Below, piece by piece: positions 53,142-61,763 of a stretch of 64,000 nt of DNA (its first letter is position 1; every line of letters starts with the position of its first letter). Both the position numbers and the translations under genes were made by a program. The notes under the pieces are model-generated. The model was not told the DNA's origin. It was given only the letters and a program-made list of their open reading frames with translations, and did no database searches. The stretch covers positions 310,001-374,000 of the forward strand of contig NZ_JAAAWO010000001.1 of the NCBI RefSeq assembly GCF_010500895.1, in the 5' to 3' direction. The stretch comes from Alteromonas genovensis (GTDB lineage: Bacteria; Pseudomonadota; Gammaproteobacteria; Enterobacterales; Alteromonadaceae).

Positions 53142-54119
53142 ATGCTCTTGATAACCTTACGCCATTTTCCTACTTTGTTGATATATTTCGCGTTTCTTTT
53201 TACGTCGATTTTTGCATCATTTTGTGTGACTGCTGACGATGAACTGCTATCACAACAAGAAGTCGTCAAGGCGCTGAATAATCTTGTAGTGAGTGTAGAT
53301 AAAGACTACCTGCATGAGAAACATCGGGAAAAGATTACTGAGCAGATCACCACCTCCCTCAATCAAGGTGACTTTGACGGTCATTATCAATTTCATCGGT
53401 TTAAACGAAAGCTCGAATCTTTGTTATATGCTTCAAGCCATGATGCTAATTTTGAGATTACATGGCGGTCTGGGTCAGAAAGTTTGACCAACGCCCCAGA
53501 TAGAGTCTTCCCCAGTACCATTGAAACTCAATTGCTCGAATCGAATATTGGCTACTTGGGAATTGATGGCGACCTTTTTAATGAGCACGCAAAAAGCGAT
53601 GTAGACAATGCTGTGGCTTACCTATCTAGCGCCACTGCGATCGTTATCGATTTAAGAAGTGCTGGCTACGTCGACTTAGATGTTGCCAAGCAATTTTTAA
53701 GTTACTTTGTACCTACTGGTAAACCCATTGCAACGCTTACCCTAGCTCAAAATAATACCTCTCTATTAGTGGCGAGTGATACTGGGTTTAAAATGGGTGA
53801 GAAGGTGCCTATTTTTGTGGTTACATCGCCTTTTGTGGCGGGTTCGTGGGAGTTTGTAGCCTATACACTTCAACAGACAAGTAAGGCGACTGTTGTAGGT
53901 ACGCGTACAATGGGTTTGAGCTATCTATCGACTACCACATCACTTAGTGAGCACATCAATCTTGTGATGACATACGGCGATTTGCGACATCCGTCTACCC
54001 AGGAAAGCTGGAAAGATGAGGGAGTCATACCGGATATTCCCTGTGAGGCAACCGACGCAGTGACAGCCGCTTTTGAACTAGTCGAAAAGCGTTTAAATAG
54101 TGAAACGAAAGGCAAATGA
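53142..54119 (+). CDS. S41 (tail-specific protease)-like protein with altered nucleophile
   Basis: The frame is open from a TTG at 53085, but the ATG at 53142 gives a normal signal peptide (hydrophobic up to FCVTA), so I chose it; the start is not certain. The protein has the S41/IRBP architecture: an N-terminal helical domain, then NIGYLGIDGDLF, AIVIDLRSAGYVDLDVAKQF and TSPFVAGSWEFVAYTLQQ, TVVGTRTMGLSYL. Counted from 53085, the position of the catalytic Ser in this family (TxSAAE) is Gly253, with a Ser one residue later. The enzyme may be inactive or use a shifted Ser. Single gene. Confidence 0.75.
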   Translation: MLLITLRHFPTLLIYFAFLFTSIFASFCVTADDELLSQQEVVKALNNLVVSVDKDYLHEKHREKITEQITTSLNQGDFDGHYQFHRFKRKLESLLYASSHDANFEITWRSGSESLTNAPDRVFPSTIETQLLESNIGYLGIDGDLFNEHAKSDVDNAVAYLSSATAIVIDLRSAGYVDLDVAKQFLSYFVPTGKPIATLTLAQNNTSLLVASDTGFKMGEKVPIFVVTSPFVAGSWEFVAYTLQQTSKATVVGTRTMGLSYLSTTTSLSEHINLVMTYGDLRHPSTQESWKDEGVIPDIPCEATDAVTAAFELVEKRLNSETKGK

Positions 54120-54278
54120 AATGCATACATCTTCATTATGCTTTTGCTTTCGCTTGTTTTTTGCACCTGTCATTAAAAGCGGTCGCTGGCTGAAATCATA
54201 AACTGTGTGAAAATATTTTAATCCTAGTCATACCCACTGCTGTATATATCCTATCAATAAAAAAATTAACGCGAGACT

Positions 54279-55235
54279 ATGAGTAATACACACCTTAGTG
54301 AAGCAAGCACAGCTTTTGAGCTCACAATTAAAAGTTGGTGGAGCATTCTCAAACGCATATTCACTAATATTGGCGGTCATAATATTCCCCTTATTTCCGC
54401 AGGAGTTGCGTTTTATTGTTTGTTGGCAATCTTTCCCTTACTGGGGGCAACAATATCCTTATATGGTCTTATCGTATCGCCAGAAGAGTTGCAGCGTCAT
54501 ATGGCTTTACTCGTCGATGTGGTGCCTTCTGACAGTAGCTATATCATTGAAGAGCAGCTTAAAAAGCTGACGGAAAAGTCGAGTTCTGCATTGGGGTGGG
54601 GGTTCTTTTTAACCCTATTCTTGTCGCTTTGGAGCAGTAGTAAAGGAGCAAATGCATTAATCACAGCGTGCAATATCACCTATAACGAAAGTGAGGGACG
54701 AGGCTTTTTTAATGGCTTAATAGCTCGCATAACCTGCACCATCAGTATGATAGCCACCGTTATAGTGGCTCTGGCATGCATTACCATATTGCCCGAGACA
54801 ATAAGTTGGGTAGCAGGTGGCTCAATTGATGATAAGCAGGCCATGTGGCTTACCTGGCCTATAATGCTCGTGCTGTTCAACTTTTGTCTTTCTGCGCTGT
54901 ACCGTTATGCGCCTCACCGTCGCTCTGCGCAGTGGCGATGGGTGACACCAGGCGCATTACTCGCCACAGTATTGTGGATAGCGGCCTCGTATGGTTTTTC
55001 TATCTATTTAAATGAATTTGCCAGCTATAACAAAACCTATGGATCAGTGGGCGGAATTATCATTTTGCTGATGTGGCTGTATTTAAGTGCCTACATTATT
55101 CTAATTGGTGCTGAAGTAAACTCAAGTATAGAGCTACAAACGAGTGTGGATAGCACCGTGGGTGAAGATAAGCCCATGGGGGAGCGAAACGCTGTCGTTG
55201 CTGATAATACACCTGAAGATTTACGCAAGTCTTAA
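54279..55235 (+). CDS. YihY/BrkB family inner-membrane protein
   Basis: 318 residues with six hydrophobic segments. The family hallmark is NIPLISAGVAFYCLLAIFPL near the N-terminus, followed by SSSKGANALITACNITYNE and, towards the C-terminus, YGSVGGIIILLMWLYLSAYI and LIGAEVN. The old label ribonuclease BN is wrong for this family; a membrane-transport or lipid-related role is suspected. Function unproven. It precedes recQ-like helicase by about 100 bp. Confidence 0.92.
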   Translation: MSNTHLSEASTAFELTIKSWWSILKRIFTNIGGHNIPLISAGVAFYCLLAIFPLLGATISLYGLIVSPEELQRHMALLVDVVPSDSSYIIEEQLKKLTEKSSSALGWGFFLTLFLSLWSSSKGANALITACNITYNESEGRGFFNGLIARITCTISMIATVIVALACITILPETISWVAGGSIDDKQAMWLTWPIMLVLFNFCLSALYRYAPHRRSAQWRWVTPGALLATVLWIAASYGFSIYLNEFASYNKTYGSVGGIIILLMWLYLSAYIILIGAEVNSSIELQTSVDSTVGEDKPMGERNAVVADNTPEDLRKS

Positions 55236-55332
55236 GTTTGAACGCATAAAATACTGATGTATTGCGGTATCATGCCTGCCAGTATTTAAACGAGCTTGTG
55301 TAAAAGCCGTTTTTTAAGGAGCAGGCAATTCA

Positions 55333-57306
55333 ATGACCGCAGACTACTCTTCAACACTACAGGGCCTATTTGGTTTTCCATCCTTTCGAGCAGGACAGCA
55401 GGAGGTGGTTGAAGGCTTACTGAATCAGCAGTCGTCGCTCGCTATTTTTCCTACCGGCTCAGGCAAGTCATTGTGCTATCAATTTGTGGCTACGCAATTA
55501 CCGCACCTTACCGTGGTGGTATCACCCTTGTTAGCACTGATGAAAGATCAGCTCGCATTCTTACACAGCAAAGGCATTGCAGCGGCGAGTATAGATTCAA
55601 CGCTAACGCCCCAGCAAAACAAGCAAGTTATGAATGACGTGCGTTCAGGCCAGTGCAAAATATTGATGGTGTCAGTAGAGCGGTTTAAAAATGAGCGTTT
55701 TCGTCAGTTTATAGAATCGGTTTCTGTATCGATGCTGGTGGTCGACGAAGCCCACTGTATTTCTGAGTGGGGGCATAACTTTCGACCAGATTATTTAAAG
55801 CTGCCCGCCTATCAACAAGATTTAAAAATACCTTTAGTGCTGCTGCTCACTGCTACGGCTACTAAAAAGGTTAAGCTGGACATGGCCCGCAGATTTGACA
55901 TTGCCCCATCAAATATTATTCAAACCGGGTTTTATCGTTCAAATTTGAATTTAAATGTGTTGCCGGTGGTAGAGTCAGAAAAAAATAACGCATTGCTTAA
56001 TGAATTAGAGCAGCAGCAAGGTGCAGGCATTGTTTACGTAACCCTGCAACAAAGCGCTGAGCAGGTAGCCCGTTTTTTACAACAAAATGGCTATACAGCA
56101 AGTGCTTATCACGCCGGTTTAGACAGTGATGTGAGACAACGTATACAGCACGACTTCATGGACAATAAGCTTCAGGTCGTTGTGGCAACAATTGCCTTTG
56201 GTATGGGAATCGATAAATCAGATATTCGCTTTGTAGTGCATTATGACTTACCCAAGTCTATTGAAAACTACAGTCAGGAAATTGGTCGAGGGGGGCGTGA
56301 CGGAAAAGCGGCTAACTGCACCGTACTAGCTAATTTAGATGGTTTGGTTACCATTGAAAACTTTGTTTATGGCGACACACCCGACCAACAAGCCGTTCAA
56401 GCGGTTATCGATGATATCGCCTCACAAGGCACAGAAACAGTAAACGACAATGTGTATGAGTGGGAAACTCAGATAAACAGTCTATCGACTAAAAGTAATA
56501 TTCGACAGCTCCCGCTTAAAACATTGCTAGTGCAATTAGAATTGGCCAACGTTATCCGCCCACTTTATGCGTATTTTGCAGAGTTTAAATTTCGCTTTAT
56601 AACCGAAAAAGCAGACATTCTTAGTCAGTTTGCTAAAGAGCGCAGCGACTTTCTAAATGCAGTTTTTAACAACACTGCAATGAAAAAGGTGTGGGGTGTG
56701 GTTAACTTTGATGATATTTATCAGCACTATGGGGCCGAGCGAAGCAGAGTTGTGAGCGCACTAGAATATTTGCACGAGCACAACCATATTGAATTGGCAT
56801 CGCGCTTAATTACCGATGTGTTTGAGGTGAATCAGCAGGCACTGCTCGCAAGTGATTTATCCGAAAAGTTAGCGCACTATTTTGCCGACAATGAACGCAA
56901 AGAAATTCAGCGTATTGCTGCTCTTGTTCGATTTTTTGAGCTCGATAGCTGCTTAAATGCCAATTTATCTACCTATTTTGATGATAAAGACGCGCCTGAG
57001 CGGTGCGGACACTGTAGCGTGTGCAGCGGCAATGTGTCTAAGCTGACTTACTCAAACCCAATAGCGGCGCCTGATGAAGACGAAATAGCAACCGCAATAA
57101 CGGCACTTAATAAGCACCTTGAAGGTAAAGTAAACACCCACCTAACCGAAAATACGTACTGCCGTTTTCTTACTGGTATGTCTATGCCGTTGTTTACTCG
57201 GATGAAAGTGAGGCAGGTACAGGGCTTCGGTTGTTGTGAAAACTGCCGCTATGCAGATGTAAAAGCGGTGGTGACTGCTTATTTACAATCGAATGCTCGC
57301 GGCTAG
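55333..57306 (+). CDS. RecQ-family ATP-dependent DNA helicase
   Basis: 657 residues. Motif 0 GFPSFRAGQQEVVEG, Walker A FPTGSGKSLCYQF, motif II DEAHCISEWGHNFRPDY, III LLLTATATKKV, and the second RecA domain with YHAGL, GMGIDKSDIRFV and QEIGRGGRDG. A zinc-binding segment with CGHCSVC follows around residue 560. The typical HRDC domain of RecQ is not evident, so this is a RecQ-like helicase rather than the classic RecQ. It unwinds DNA with 3'-5' polarity in repair and recombination by family. Confidence 0.9.
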   Translation: MTADYSSTLQGLFGFPSFRAGQQEVVEGLLNQQSSLAIFPTGSGKSLCYQFVATQLPHLTVVVSPLLALMKDQLAFLHSKGIAAASIDSTLTPQQNKQVMNDVRSGQCKILMVSVERFKNERFRQFIESVSVSMLVVDEAHCISEWGHNFRPDYLKLPAYQQDLKIPLVLLLTATATKKVKLDMARRFDIAPSNIIQTGFYRSNLNLNVLPVVESEKNNALLNELEQQQGAGIVYVTLQQSAEQVARFLQQNGYTASAYHAGLDSDVRQRIQHDFMDNKLQVVVATIAFGMGIDKSDIRFVVHYDLPKSIENYSQEIGRGGRDGKAANCTVLANLDGLVTIENFVYGDTPDQQAVQAVIDDIASQGTETVNDNVYEWETQINSLSTKSNIRQLPLKTLLVQLELANVIRPLYAYFAEFKFRFITEKADILSQFAKERSDFLNAVFNNTAMKKVWGVVNFDDIYQHYGAERSRVVSALEYLHEHNHIELASRLITDVFEVNQQALLASDLSEKLAHYFADNERKEIQRIAALVRFFELDSCLNANLSTYFDDKDAPERCGHCSVCSGNVSKLTYSNPIAAPDEDEIATAITALNKHLEGKVNTHLTENTYCRFLTGMSMPLFTRMKVRQVQGFGCCENCRYADVKAVVTAYLQSNARG

Positions 57307-57546
57307 CATTAGATAACAAGCAGTAAACAACAACCAGTAAATAATAAGAAATAAAACGGTTACTAGGGTGGGGAGTGTTGCTGGAAAAATGTACAGCAAA
57401 AATCAATACGCCCTAGGCCGTTATTATTATAACATCAGTCTTATATCATCAGCGATAACAAATCTAACACTAGAGCGCGTTGGTCTTGACTGTATAGCCA
57501 AGGTCGACATGCCTTAGCTATCTAAAACGTTAAGCAAATAGGCGAG

Positions 57547-58599
57547 ATGCACATGGAAATTTTGGCGCTGTGGTTACCTTTGGTTATTACATTATCCTTT
57601 GGAACGGTAATGATTATCGCAGTGCGATGGATATTATTAAGACGTGCTCAAGAGTTGACCAGCGAACAGCGTTTGCCGCGACAAATGGTCGTGTTTGTTA
57701 TTATTTTGGTACTATTGATAGCGGTTGCGCTCACACTTCCGGTAAGTGAAAGCTCTAGAAATCAGCTGTTGGCGTTAATTGGCGTGTTAGTGTCAGGTGT
57801 TCTTGCTTTCTCATCCACCACCATAGTTGCAAACTTAATGTCTGGGTTGGTCATTCGATTCAACAAACCCTTTAAAACGGGCGATTTCATTCGTTGTAAT
57901 GATTATTTTGGACGAGTATCGGAAAAAGGATTGCTCGATACAGAAATACAAACCGAGCAGCGTGATTTGATCCATATTGCTAACAGCTACCTGGTTAATA
58001 ACCCTGTGTCCGTTATCCGCTCTTCTGGCACCTTGATCACAGCTAATATCTCTATTGGTTACGATGTTCATCACACTAGCGTAACCGAGGCGCTCACCAA
58101 AGCAGTTCTTGAGGCTGGTTTAGAAGAGGGGTACGTGCAGGTTAGTGAGCTGGGAGATTTCAGTGTGTCTTATCGCGTTGCTGGTCTGCTTAAAGAAGTA
58201 AAAAGTGTATTAACGGCACGTTCAAATTTACACAAAGCAATTTTAGATACGCTCCACAATAGCGATATTGAAATTATGTCGCCTAACTTTATTGCTCAGC
58301 GACCCACAGAGGCAACGCAAAAATTTATCGCCAAGGTACCGACTAATGTGCCTAGTAAGACACGTGCTAGCGTGGAGGACGATGATGCCCAGGAGGCAAT
58401 TGCATTTGATAAGGCCGAACTAGCGGCGCAGCACGAAGAGTCGCTTCGAGATGCAAAAGCCAAGGTTGAGAGTGTGCGTCAGCAGATATCAGAGGCTAAG
58501 GGAGCAGACAAAACAGCGCTTGAGAAGGAACTCGAAGGGGCACTTAGTCAGGTCGACAATATTTTAAAACTTGAGCAACAAACAAAAGAGACTGAGTAA
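57547..58599 (+). CDS. Mechanosensitive ion channel, MscS family
   Basis: 350 residues. Three hydrophobic segments precede the pore-lining helix (ALIGVLVSGVLAFSSTTIVA) and the MscS beta domain (NLMSGLVIRFNKPFKTGDFI, then YFGRVSEKGLLDTEIQTEQRD). The C-terminal part ends with a long charged, probably coiled-coil region (about 280-350) that goes beyond the typical MscS vestibule. It would release solutes on osmotic downshock. It precedes yaeQ by 82 bp. Confidence 0.9.
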   Translation: MHMEILALWLPLVITLSFGTVMIIAVRWILLRRAQELTSEQRLPRQMVVFVIILVLLIAVALTLPVSESSRNQLLALIGVLVSGVLAFSSTTIVANLMSGLVIRFNKPFKTGDFIRCNDYFGRVSEKGLLDTEIQTEQRDLIHIANSYLVNNPVSVIRSSGTLITANISIGYDVHHTSVTEALTKAVLEAGLEEGYVQVSELGDFSVSYRVAGLLKEVKSVLTARSNLHKAILDTLHNSDIEIMSPNFIAQRPTEATQKFIAKVPTNVPSKTRASVEDDDAQEAIAFDKAELAAQHEESLRDAKAKVESVRQQISEAKGADKTALEKELEGALSQVDNILKLEQQTKETE

Positions 58600-58681
58600 A
58601 GTCAGCAAAATAAAATACCAGTACCGGCGTACTCAGCCTTTGACGAGAAAATGCCTTTAGGGCATACCAATCAGGATTAAC

Positions 58682-59230
58682 ATGGCACTCAAAGCAACGA
58701 TATTTAAAGCGGATATCTCGATAACCGATATGGACCGCAACTATTACAACGATCACAATTTAACCATCGCCCGTCACCCGTCTGAAAACGACGAGCGTAT
58801 GATGCTGCGTATTATCGCTTTCATTGTTAACGCCCATGAGCAATTGCAGTTTACAAAAGGTTTATCCGACGATGAGGTGCCAGATTTATGGCAAAAAAGT
58901 TTCAGTGACGAGATTGAGCTGTGGATTGAATTAGGGCAACCCTCTGACCAACGCATTAAAAAAGGCTGCAATCAAAGTAAGCAAATGAAGATTTACGCTT
59001 ATGCTGATAACAGCTTCGATGTGTGGTGGAAGAAAGAGCAGAATAAGCTTAATACCAAGAAGAACCTATCTGTGTATACACTTCCTGATGCGCTATCGGC
59101 AACGCTGGCAGAAGCAGTTGAGCGTTCTATGCAAATACAAGTAACGATTCAAGATGGGCAAATTTGGCTCACTTTTGCGGGCTCACAGGGAACGGAGAGT
59201 TTAGAGATAGAAATAGAGAAGCATTTATAG
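58682..59230 (+). CDS. yaeQ: YaeQ family protein
   Basis: 182 residues: N-terminal MALKATIFKADISITDMDRN and YYNDHNLTIARHPSENDERM, then FTKGLSDDEVPDLWQK and ELWIELGQPSDQRIKKGC, the sequence pattern of YaeQ, which has a PD-(D/E)XK nuclease-like fold. No enzyme activity is proven for the family; it was first noted as a suppressor of RfaH loss. Single gene. Confidence 0.93.
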   Translation: MALKATIFKADISITDMDRNYYNDHNLTIARHPSENDERMMLRIIAFIVNAHEQLQFTKGLSDDEVPDLWQKSFSDEIELWIELGQPSDQRIKKGCNQSKQMKIYAYADNSFDVWWKKEQNKLNTKKNLSVYTLPDALSATLAEAVERSMQIQVTIQDGQIWLTFAGSQGTESLEIEIEKHL

Positions 59231-59314
59231 TGCCGCTATGTTGACTATCTACCTAGAAGAATAAAAGAGTAGAAAAGTAAAAGATTAAAAGTTTGCCATG
59301 AAAATCAATCTCTC

Positions 59315-59342
59315 TTTACATGTCCAACACAAATGCTACATT
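59315..59342 (+). promoter_or_regulatory. Sigma70 promoter for the 18-codon gene
   Basis: A -35 box TTTACA (59315-59320) and a -10 box TACATT (59337-59342), separated by 16 bp, with TG just before the -10 box (extended -10). The start of transcription would be near 59349, about 30 bases before the small gene. Confidence 0.6.
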
Positions 59343-59379
59343 AAATTGGTGTTTAGCAGATATTTAAGGAGGTGATCAT

Positions 59380-59436
59380 ATGTCTAGTGTTTTGAAAACA
59401 GGTGAATCGGCTATGAATGGGGTACGTTCTAACTAA
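59380..59436 (+). CDS. 18-residue microprotein with perfect Shine-Dalgarno
   Basis: The small frame MSSVLKTGESAMNGVRSN is preceded by AAGGAGGTGATCAT, which is complementary to twelve bases at the 3' end of 16S rRNA, far more than usual. A promoter lies upstream (59315-59342) and an intrinsic terminator downstream (59487-59516). So a transcript of about 165 bases would encode only this peptide. It has no hydrophobic segment or signal. It might be a leader peptide, a regulatory RNA that binds ribosomes, or a true microprotein. I know of no family. Confidence 0.55.
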   Translation: MSSVLKTGESAMNGVRSN

Positions 59437-59486
59437 CCCTTTTTTCGTCACCATTCTGGCTGGCTGATTTGCTAGCCAAAGCACGG

Positions 59487-59516
59487 AGGAGTCGCAGTAA
59501 TGCGACTCCTTTTTTA
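59487..59516 (+). terminator. Intrinsic terminator of the 18-codon gene
   Basis: Perfect stem AGGAGTCGCA / TGCGACTCCT with loop GTAA, followed by a run of T. Upstream of it is a second, smaller inverted repeat (TGGCT ... AGCCA). Confidence 0.9.
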
Positions 59517-59618
59517 TTTGCTCTTTTATAAAGCTAAAGCGTTTACGTGTGCAGAACATTTACTTGAATAGAGCAGTCTGCTCAGTAAATTGATGAGTTT
59601 AATCGACGTTTACTTACA

Positions 59619-60359
59619 CTAATCCGCTTCGTTTAGTGCTAACTTATCAAGAGATGAAAGTTTGTTAAAACTGATCATTTCACGTAATTCCTTGCCGTAT
59701 TCATCACCACGTTCAGAATATTTACCTAAGCCATAACTAAGCGCGACTCCAGTGACAGCTTCGCCTTTTTTACGTAACGATTGACGAATATTACGTAATG
59801 GCTTGTAGGCATCATGGGTATTTAAATTGAGCATGTAACTTTCTACTGAATCGGCAGGCGAACGGAAATCCGCAACTTCATGCGATTTGTTCGCATCTCG
59901 TGATTTTGGAACAATGCCACAGCCTTTTGTGAAGCACCACTGACCGAAAAAGTTATTCCCCTGTTTGGCAAAACGAGACGTTCCCCACGCACTTTCGTTA
60001 GCGGCTTGCGCAATGGCCAATGACGCAGGGACAATGTCTGCTCGGCGTAGCAATATATTGCAGGCGGTGTCTTGTTCAAGATCAGTGTCGTCAATGCGAA
60101 ATTTGGTTAGAAAATTGTCTAATGTTCCTGTTTCACCGGCGTCACATGCACTTTGAATTTGCTGTCTATCGGCAGCTAGCTCTCTGTTTATATCTAAAAT
60201 AATGGGCGTGAAGTATTCAAAAAAAGCAGCTTTTCGATCAGGGCCTGCGGCGTAAGCAGTAAAGTCAGGCGCAGATTCTTTGGCAAAAAACGTGAACCAC
60301 GCAGCGATACTTGCCACTACGGCAACGACTACAATAATGATATATTTCGGGTTTGACAT
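59619..60359 (-). CDS. Glucosaminidase domain protein (Bax-like)
   Basis: 246 residues with an N-terminal membrane anchor (IIIVVVAVVASIAAWFTFF). The glucosaminidase (FlgJ/Bax-type) domain covers about 90-230: AANESAWGTSRFAKQGNNFFG with the catalytic Glu, then GQWCFTKGCG and the Tyr-containing YMLNLNTHDAYKPLRNIR. It would cut N-acetylglucosaminyl bonds of peptidoglycan from the outer face of the inner membrane. Cysteine pairs near FTKGCG may form a disulfide. Single gene. Confidence 0.92.
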   Translation of the reverse strand: MSNPKYIIIVVVAVVASIAAWFTFFAKESAPDFTAYAAGPDRKAAFFEYFTPIILDINRELAADRQQIQSACDAGETGTLDNFLTKFRIDDTDLEQDTACNILLRRADIVPASLAIAQAANESAWGTSRFAKQGNNFFGQWCFTKGCGIVPKSRDANKSHEVADFRSPADSVESYMLNLNTHDAYKPLRNIRQSLRKKGEAVTGVALSYGLGKYSERGDEYGKELREMISFNKLSSLDKLALNEAD

Positions 60360-60574
60360 CAGGTGATACCTCTTTTTTTAAATAAAATAATGCTCTTTAT
60401 TAGCGGACTACCTTAATGAGTACTCTTTCACCATACAGATTCTTACATGCACTGCAACTTATTGAGAGGAAGGTAAATTAAAGTTAATAAAGGTGGGGCA
60501 ATTATTCTGTCATGGGGGAAAGCGTTTCTAACACTTCTCGTTGGAAAAAGTATCTGTTACATTTCTATGGGCAC

Positions 60575-60607
60575 AAAAAAATCCGATGGCTTGCACCATC
60601 GGATTTT
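60575..60607 (-). terminator. Intrinsic terminator of the 44-residue gene
   Basis: Read leftwards: stem ATCCGATGG / CCATCGGAT with a six-base loop, followed by seven T. It ends the transcript of the small basic protein gene 67 bp beyond its stop codon. Confidence 0.85.
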
Positions 60608-60673
60608 ATGTTTCACTCGATGAATCTGCCTAACGAGGCGTTCATCGCTCCTTTCGGAGCCATATGCTAGTAG

Positions 60674-60808
60674 CTAGTCGTGTGCAAGAAGCTTCGACTT
60701 TTTCTCGATCTTACAATCTAAAATACGTTGTGCGTTTTTGCGGCCTACGTATGCGGCAACTGCGTATGGGTGCTTGCGTTTGAATAACTTCGTGAATGTC
60801 TTTAGCAT
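60674..60808 (-). CDS. 44-residue basic hypothetical protein
   Basis: A small frame starting MLKTFTKLFKRKHPYAVAAY and ending KIEKKSKLLAHD, with about a third of residues Lys, Arg or His. It has a good ribosome-binding site (AAAGGGGGC, 5 bases before the ATG) and its own terminator downstream, so it is very probably expressed. No signal peptide or membrane segment. The charge suggests binding to nucleic acid or to the ribosome; this is inference. The plus-strand surroundings (60,360-61,102) hold nothing else that I can support. Confidence 0.7.
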   Translation of the reverse strand: MLKTFTKLFKRKHPYAVAAYVGRKNAQRILDCKIEKKSKLLAHD

Positions 60809-61102
60809 GTTAAGCCCCCTTTGATAAATTTTCACTATTTAAATTTACATTATTACAGTTATGTGATCAAGTTTTATTTTCAATAGCTGATTTAGACTAA
60901 AAATGTAAGGAGGCCATACGCCGTCTAGAAAGCCGTCTAGATTTCAACCTCGCCTATTATCACTTTGTCCTTCGATCATCTTGCCTTATTGGCGAGTTTT
61001 GTTGATGTGAACAATGCGAGCCTTCGCGAATAACCCTACACAGCGTTTACTTTATTCACCGTTTGCCCTATTCTTGCTACGCAGAATGTATCTGGTTGGA
61101 TT
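60809..61102. other. Intergenic region upstream of the metal-efflux locus
   Basis: Contains the leftward promoter of the 44-residue gene and the rightward promoter for the metal-related genes. No named operator (such as a MerR-type palindrome) is recognised. Confidence 0.35.
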
Positions 61103-61537
61103 ATGAACACAGCGTTTTCAAAACTTTTGATTGTTTTCAGTATGCTTGTCGCTTTTAGTGGGCAGTCTTTTGCGTACGTGTTTGAGCATTGCGCTGTTTT
61201 TTCTGTTCGCTCGCCAACTACCTCTGCATCTGGCTCGGCACTTGTTTCAAATGTAGGCGACCGTCACGGTAGCTTACATCACCAATCACATCAGCAAATG
61301 GCAAGTGACAACAACCAACACGCTTTGCACGGTGCTTCTAAAGACATGGAGCATAAAGAAAGCTGCTGTGTTGAAGAGTGCGTCTGTAAAACAAGCGCGT
61401 GCTCTGCAGTGAGTATCATAGCTTCATACCATTACTATTTCACCTTACAAGCAATTAGCGAACGCGTTGCTGCACAACAGGTGAACTCCCCAAAATCAGT
61501 GACCTCTCTTCTCTATCGGCCCCCTATTTTTAGTTAA
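61103..61537 (+). CDS. His/Cys-rich periplasmic protein of the metal-efflux locus
   Basis: 144 residues with a Sec signal peptide (residues 1-24, ending SFA). The middle part is rich in His and Met (HGSLHHQSHQQMASDNNQHA and HKESCCVEECVCKTSAC), with a cluster of six cysteines, suggesting metal binding. It stands directly upstream of the TolC-like and CusB-like genes and is probably involved in copper or silver handling. No named family is recognised with certainty. Confidence 0.7.
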   Translation: MNTAFSKLLIVFSMLVAFSGQSFAYVFEHCAVFSVRSPTTSASGSALVSNVGDRHGSLHHQSHQQMASDNNQHALHGASKDMEHKESCCVEECVCKTSACSAVSIIASYHYYFTLQAISERVAAQQVNSPKSVTSLLYRPPIFS

Positions 61538-61763
61538 GCGGGGTAATTGCGTCTTTTTTTCGTGATTAACGTGGAAATGTCGCACATTCAATTTTTATCA
61601 TTAAGCATAGTTTTACCGACAATAGGCATTTTTAGCCAATTTGGCTAACGCGTTCGTTGAAAAGTGGGCCTCACTTTCCGTAAGGACGACTAGTTGTAAG
61701 CGTGTTACCCAGTAAGCGTTGCAGCGTTAAGCTATAAATGCCTATTTCTAAAGGACAAGTATC

